Shown here: positions 58,544 through 64,000 of the stretch, one piece after another
Position numbering within the stretch: position 1 is the stretch's first letter
How the letters are laid out: every line of letters begins with the position of its first letter
Assembly (NCBI RefSeq): GCF_026210795.1
Contig: NC_089439.1
Span: 4,154,001 to 4,218,000 of the forward strand
Source of the DNA: Rhizophagus irregularis
Taxonomy: Eukaryota; Glomeromycota; Glomeromycetes; Glomerales; Glomeraceae
DNA length: 64,000 nt
Direction: 5' to 3'
Program-made: the position numbers and the translations under genes
Notes under the pieces: generated by a model
The model's database searches: none
Told to the model about the DNA's origin: nothing
What the model saw: the letters and a program-made list of their open reading frames with translations, nothing else

Positions 58544-59802
58544 CAAATTTTGTTTAAAAACAATGTGAAATTATTCACTTAATATATATTTATATAGCTA
58601 CTATTTTATAGTAATTTGCAATTATTTGTCCAATATTATATTAGATATGTAAGTTTGTTTTATAAAACAAGTAAATAAATAAACATTAAACATAGCAAGA
58701 AGCTTTAAATGTTATGATTAGAAGTTTTGAAAATTATTACAATTGAAAGATGAAATTAATTTATTAAATTTACCTTGCATTTTTTGAAGAGTATTGTTAA
58801 GCCAGGTCTTTTAGTGTTTATAATAATAAGCAATTTGCAAAGGGTAAGCAAAAGGATTTGATATCAAGAAAACTATGCAAACAAGTCCAATCAGACACGA
58901 ATAGAGTGCAGTAACAACTTTTGCAAAAACAATCGGACACAAATAAGGATTATACAAAAACCAAATTTGTCTTTTGTTAAAACCAATATGACTTACTTTA
59001 TTCAATGCAAAATTTTCCTCAAATAAATAATATCTTCTTTTTGTTTAAGTTTCTTCTTATTTTTTACTAGGGTGGCGTTGATGTTCAGTTAGAGTGACCA
59101 CCACCACCGCCACTACTCATAGTTTATAGAATTAGAAAAAGTTTATCATTATTGGTTTATCGTTATTACTTAATTAATTAATAATAAAACTTGTTACTTT
59201 TAAATTTATTGTGCTGTTATCTTCTTTTCTTATAATAGTAATTGCTTCTCTAGTTCTCTTATTATATATTCATTGCCCTTTCAGTGACAGACATATAAAT
59301 GTTAGTTTTGCAGGCATTATGATTTTTATTTATTTATTCTTTTTGTGTGATGAGATTAGAAAATATTATTTAGCGGCTGTCTATTTATTGCTTTTTTAGA
59401 CACTTTCTTTTTATTCAGTTAATTATCATTATTTAGTCAATAAAAACGATTGCTTCTTTTTTTTTTATATAAAGAACAATATACAAGAAGAAAAGAAGAT
59501 CGTGAATGTTTATTTTCTTTTAATATATATAAATAAAGAGAAGAAAGAAGGTCGTGAATGTTTATTTTTTTTTTTTACTTTATCTGTTTTTTGTGTTACA
59601 TATTAAGTTAAACTGGATTTGACAAAAAGTATTGATTTACATAATTTTTTTTATAAATAGAAAAAGATTTTTTTTTTAAAATCATTTAATTAATTTTTTA
59701 ATTTATAAAAAAAATGATCTAAATGCTTTTTTTCTGAATTTTTTTAAAAAATAACTAATAATAGTTTTTTTTTAATAAAAAAATTTACTATTAAATAGAT
59801 AT
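58544..59802. other. Gene-free AT-rich stretch
   Basis: Includes T-rich tracts and a duplicated word GAAGGTCGTGAATGTTTATTTT (shared part about 20 bp) at about 59498 and 59548. No supported gene. Confidence 0.45.
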
Positions 59803-61030
59803 ATTAAAATGACCGTGAATGGTTATTCCAACATGCAGAAAAGATCATCGAAATGAAAGATAAAATCATGATCGCTATGAACGTTAAGAAAATTGAAATG
59901 GAACAATTGGATAATAATGATAAAATTTGGTTTTGGATACATAATCATGTGTAATTGTAACGGACAAGAATTAAATTGGAAAATTTTTCAAGAAAACGAT
60001 CTTAAAAAAGCAGTAATTAAGAGTATTATTATAAAATGACATTAATGCTCAATAATTCGGATGAAATAACATTTTCGATACCAAAAATATATTAAATCGG
60101 AAATGTTAAGCTTTTTAAGTGAAGATAGTGAACGAAAGCGATTAAATTATAATTACTTTATGGATTAAGATTTATGAAAGACATTATGGATAATAGTAAT
60201 TTGAATATATCATGGCTGAAAATTGCGAAAAACAACGAAGTTAAATCATCAAATATACCAATACATTCATTTGAAGTTGATTTAATATCTTATACTAATT
60301 TTATTTTACGATGGAACAAAAAGACAATTTCAGGAAACTATAGAAATTGGATGAAAAGTTATAATAACATAAGACATAAAATTGAAATGTTGTTAAGCTT
60401 CCATCTAGAAGTAAGATAATATTTTATTTGAAAGTATTATAATATTTTGATTGGCCGAAAACTTTAAAATTTATTAAAAGTTACTTCAAGCAGCAGATTC
60501 GTTACGAATGTCCTGGATAACGAATTAAGAGCATATAAATTCAAATGTTTACTTAGAGAATTACCGACTTATGAAATTTTATATAATAGAAATATTAACA
60601 GAAGCTTGTATCTGATACTATGATAAAGTAACCAATTATCATACCAAAGAGTCATGGGATCATATATGGGAATGTAGTGATAAGAATTTTAATGAAGAAA
60701 AAGTCATCTCATGAGCTCACAAATAAATATAAAAATGATAACTTTACCATCAAGCTCTTAATATAATAATTCTGGTAGAATATTTTCAATTAATGATGAA
60801 GTTCTAATGAAAGACAACGGAGAGACATAAGGAATTACGTGAACTTACAAGAGGTATCTATAACAATGAACTAAATAAAATAGGTTATACAAAAGAAGAG
60901 AAAATAATGGTACAGGAATTATGGGAAACTCAATATATTAACGTCAGAAATCATATTTGGTTACCAAGATATAAACGAGGTGTAGAAATAGAGAAAGAGG
61001 AATTAAAACAATATATATACAGTATTTATA
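59803..61030 (+). pseudogene. Coding relic, possibly a LINE C-terminus
   Basis: Broken frames: EWLFQHAEKIIEMKD near 59815-59870, an 81-codon frame at 60174-60419 (ISWLKIAKNN, ILRWNKK) and ELWETQYINVRNHIWLPRY near 60915-60975. The last resembles the basic C-terminus of LINE ORF2 proteins in these fungi. Stops between segments rule out a functional product. The family call is tentative. Confidence 0.35.
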
Positions 61031-62647
61031 TATAAATTTCAAGGAAAAAAAATTATACAATAGGAAAATAACTGACGAAGAAAATTATTAATGACAAAGG
61101 AGGATGCATCAACCATTAAAAAAACGTAAAACACAAAAAGTTAGAAAAAATCATTAGTAATAGTATTTTGATCAATAATAGTAGTAATAATACTGATATT
61201 AGTAATAGATATATAATTTTATGCTTTTAAAATAGTTAAACATTTCTTTTGAAAAAGGATAATAATAGTTTAACTAATGTATTATTATGATTGTATAAAT
61301 TAAATTTATTCAATAAAGAAAAATACTTTACTATTAAAAAAAAAATAAAAATTTGTTTTTTATATTTTTATAGGGATGATGTTAAAATGCTCAAATCGAG
61401 CAATTTGAACAGAGTTTAAGCTAAAACCCGATCAAACACGCTTCAAATTGGTTTGTGGCTTCAAACTTTGTTGTAATAAAAAAAAATTATATTAATTATT
61501 AAATAATATACAATGGAAATATTCACAAATTAAAATTAGACTAGCTCGAGCAAAGCATGCTTACTAATACATTCTTAAAAACAGTTAAACAAACTAGTTC
61601 ATGCTAAACCGGTTTTTGAGTTTGACTGGATTTGGAACAAACCGAACTGCTTGGGCAAAATAACATCACTAGATTTTAGTTATTAATCATTAAAAAAAAA
61701 TATTACTTTTTATGAAAAAAAAAAGAACGTCATGAATTTTTATTATGTAAGTGTAAAGTTTTCAATATATATTGAACTGTTGTCAGTAAAAGTATTATAA
61801 ATTATAAAACTCAAGAAAGGTTTAAGCCATATTTAGATGTCAAGCCAAACCGTAAACTGAAATCAGAAATTCGAGCAAAGGTTCGTCTGTATTCTCTCAA
61901 AGACTACATATTTTTACAAGTGATTGGTTAATCTATAAATCATTTTCATTGAGTGAGTTAAAAGGCACATTTTGTGAGTTACTTACGAGTTGAAAGTGGG
62001 TGAAAAATTTTTAATTTACGATCATGTGATAAAATTTTGGGATTTTTGATGCCACATAACAACTAAATCTTACGTTTGATTTACGATCACGCACGCCTTT
62101 ATTCATCTGAAAAATTTAAAGAGCGTAATTCCAATAAATAAGCTGATTTGGTGAAAATAAAAAGGTTAAGTTAAAATGAATTAAATAATCAAATACTAAA
62201 TAGAAAAAATAGAAGAATTTTTAGTTTTAAATTATGTAAAAAGACAGTATATTGTTGATTAAGCTTCAATAAATTATTATAAATTTGAGATTTTTATAAT
62301 CTAAGAACATATCAGCTGACTAATTAAAATAAATACGTATAACGAATTTTTGTGATCACATAGAAATACAGTATGTAATATGTAGTAGATCAGTAGAATG
62401 TAAGGTATATCAATAGCCATACATATAGGTATATACCTGTGTATAAATTTTATTATATTTACATATAACACATAAATCGTTTGTAAATATTAAATTTTAT
62501 TTTATTTCTATCGTAGTACTATGAAAAAAAAATTATATTTTAAATTATCAAAAAATAATTAATGATTCAATAATAAAATAATCGAAATTCATAAAAAAAA
62601 AATCTAAATGATTTTCACTGCAACAGGCGGTACGCCACATATGTACT
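61031..62647. other. Gene-free AT-rich stretch
   Basis: Nothing coding supported on either strand. Confidence 0.5.
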
Positions 62648-62886
62648 GTAACAGCTAACTTTCAAGGGGTAATCTTACCACACCACCTGTCACAATATAA
62701 ATAGTACTTTAAACGTGGTACTACAGGTGATATGTAATGCGATGACAAATAGAGATCAGGCTAGTAAAAAAAAAAGTGTTTCGAAGAAACATAATAAAAA
62801 ATGTAAACAGGACATCACGAGACGAAGTGATAAAAACATCACAGCAGGGTGGTGTGGTAAGACTTACCCATTCAAGTTACACGATT
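62648..62886. mobile_element. MITE upstream of kinase gene
   Basis: The inverted blocks CTTACCACACCACC at about 62673-62686 and its reverse complement at about 62845-62858 are extended by GGGTAA and TGTAAC words on both sides. No clear target duplication was found, so the ends are approximate. Confidence 0.6.
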
Positions 62887-62969
62887 AACCTGATACGGTT
62901 ATCTGGATTTTTTTTTTTGTTTAAATATCCGCTTCTAAAGAAATTTGAAGCATTTATAATATATTTATC

Positions 62970-64000
62970 ATGTCTAGAAATAGAAAAGTTTATGATGCAA
63001 TTAATAGAGCGTATTTGGTTGTAACTTATAGTAAATATGGTGATGATGATATATTCAGTAAATATGAATTTAAAAAACATATAATTAAACGTGATAACTC
63101 GCTTACAGAAGACGAAAAAACAGAAGCAATAAAAATATTAACTAGAAGCTATGATGAAAATAAGATTCTTACTAATGAAGGAATAAAAAGATTTTGTGAA
63201 GGGTGTAGCCAAAAATGTTTGGCTACATCATATTGTGAACATTGTGTTCGAAATTATTTAGAAGCAAAATTTTCAAATTGGACATCAGGAAATAATAATA
63301 TTGATAATATAATAAAAGAATGTCAAAGGAAAACACAAGTACCTAGTAAAATAACAGAATGGATTCCATATGATAAATTAAAAGATATCGATTATTTAAC
63401 GAGAGGTGGATTTTCAGAAATTTTTACAGCAATATGGGTTGATGGACGTTTTATTGAATGGGATTCTGAAAAACAACAATTAAAAAGATCTGGACAACAT
63501 AAAGTAGTACTAAAAAAATTAGAAAATTTTAAAAGTGCAAATCAAAGATGGTTTGAAGAGGTTTGTAATCTAAATTATTTAAAAAGTTAGTAATATTCTT
63601 AAAATTTTAATTGTACTTTCTTTTATAGGCCAAATTACATTTAACTATGAGCAATAAATGGAATATGTTTGTTCAATGTTTTGGTTTAACACAAGATCCA
63701 TCAGATGGAAATTATATGCTTGTAATAAATAAAATGGATATAGATTTAAGAGAATATTTACGACAATATCATATTCGACTTACATGAAAAAAAAAAGTTG
63801 AAATTGTTTTCTATATAATTTCAGCACTCCACAAAATTCATAATTCATAGAGATTTACATTCCGGAAATATATTATATACAACTCGATTTTCTATTTGTG
63901 ATCTTGGATTTAGCGGACCCGCAGATAAACCATTAGGAAGTATATATGGAAATCTTCCTTATATAGCACCTGAGGTTATTGGTGGAAAACAAACTACAAA
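62970..64000 (+). pseudogene. Broken kinase of the CxxC...CxxC / WTSGN type, runs off the window
   Basis: Exon 1 (62970-63560, 197 codons) has an N-terminal helical region, paired cysteines (76, 79, 83, 89, 92), the WTSGN leader (104-108), a Gly-poor ATP loop (TRGGFSEIF, from about 143) and VVLKK. A 68-bp intron (63561-63628, GTTTGT...TATAG) is phase 0. Exon 2 continues with FGLTQDP, then a TGA at about 63785-63787 replaces the family's usual Trp. Near 63843 a frameshift precedes HRDLHSGN, CDLGF and IAPEV. The kinase C-lobe continues past 64000. Parts are well conserved, so the loss looks recent. A sequencing error could explain one lesion but hardly both. Confidence 0.75.

Noticed and set aside
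7530..63787. Genetic code reassignment to explain in-frame stops in kinases
   Set aside because: Intact genes in the window end cleanly at TAA, TGA or TAG, and the broken kinases also have frameshifts.

Overview
The window is extremely AT-rich eukaryotic DNA with short introns (about 65-250 bp, GTATGT or GTAAGT donors, CTAAC-like branch points) and many low-complexity tracts. The gene content points to an arbuscular mycorrhizal fungus of the Rhizophagus/Glomus type (Glomeromycotina). It has several kinases with the W-T/I-S-G-N-x-x-I-D-x-F-I leader, two BTB-BACK-TLDc genes, an F-box/LRR relic, LINE relics, Tc1/mariner copies and many MITEs. No rRNA, tRNA, CRISPR array or prokaryotic operon was seen.

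Layout: 0-9 kb holds a MITE (1264-1573), BTB-TLDc gene 1 (4113-5597, +), an F-box/LRR relic and a broken kinase (7370-8858, -). An intact Tc1/mariner follows (9074-10395). The most unusual locus is a minus-strand kinase gene spanning 18300-12177. Three short 5' exons begin with a myristoylation/palmitoylation-type start (MGQCIC), and two ordinary kinase exons plus a short last exon end it. Between them lie about 4.3 kb of tandem units, each a complete spliceosomal intron separated by a 3-nt (twice 6-nt, once 1-nt) potential microexon. Joining them all keeps the frame open, and the 1-nt exon gives exactly the phase change that the kinase exon needs.

19-25 kb holds a second intact Tc1/mariner (19262-20543), a Harbinger-type MITE, a seven-exon gene resembling SPO16/PTD (22456-23583, +) and a convergent five-exon membrane protein (24947-23894, -). 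25-32.6 kb is mostly repeats and LINE debris. BTB-TLDc gene 2 (32849-34313, +) is followed by a BTB relic. A divergent pair shares 271 bp of promoter space: a five- or six-exon pseudokinase with a MACPF-like region and coiled coil (40413-35857, -) and a single-exon relative (40685-42649, +).

47-58.5 kb looks like one kinase gene whose ATP-lobe exon was amplified to eleven tandem phase-0 exons. Its next exon is split by about 5.3 kb of foreign DNA carrying two divergent broken genes (54342-52889, - and 54952-57253, +). The catalytic-lobe remainder lies at 57740-58543. A further kinase of a related subfamily (62970 to the window end) carries an in-frame stop and a frameshift.

The common theme is a large, fast-changing kinase family remodelled by exon duplication, MITE insertion and small lesions. 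Gene models were built by hand from reading frames and splice motifs. Family names come from remembered similarity and were not tested by any search.
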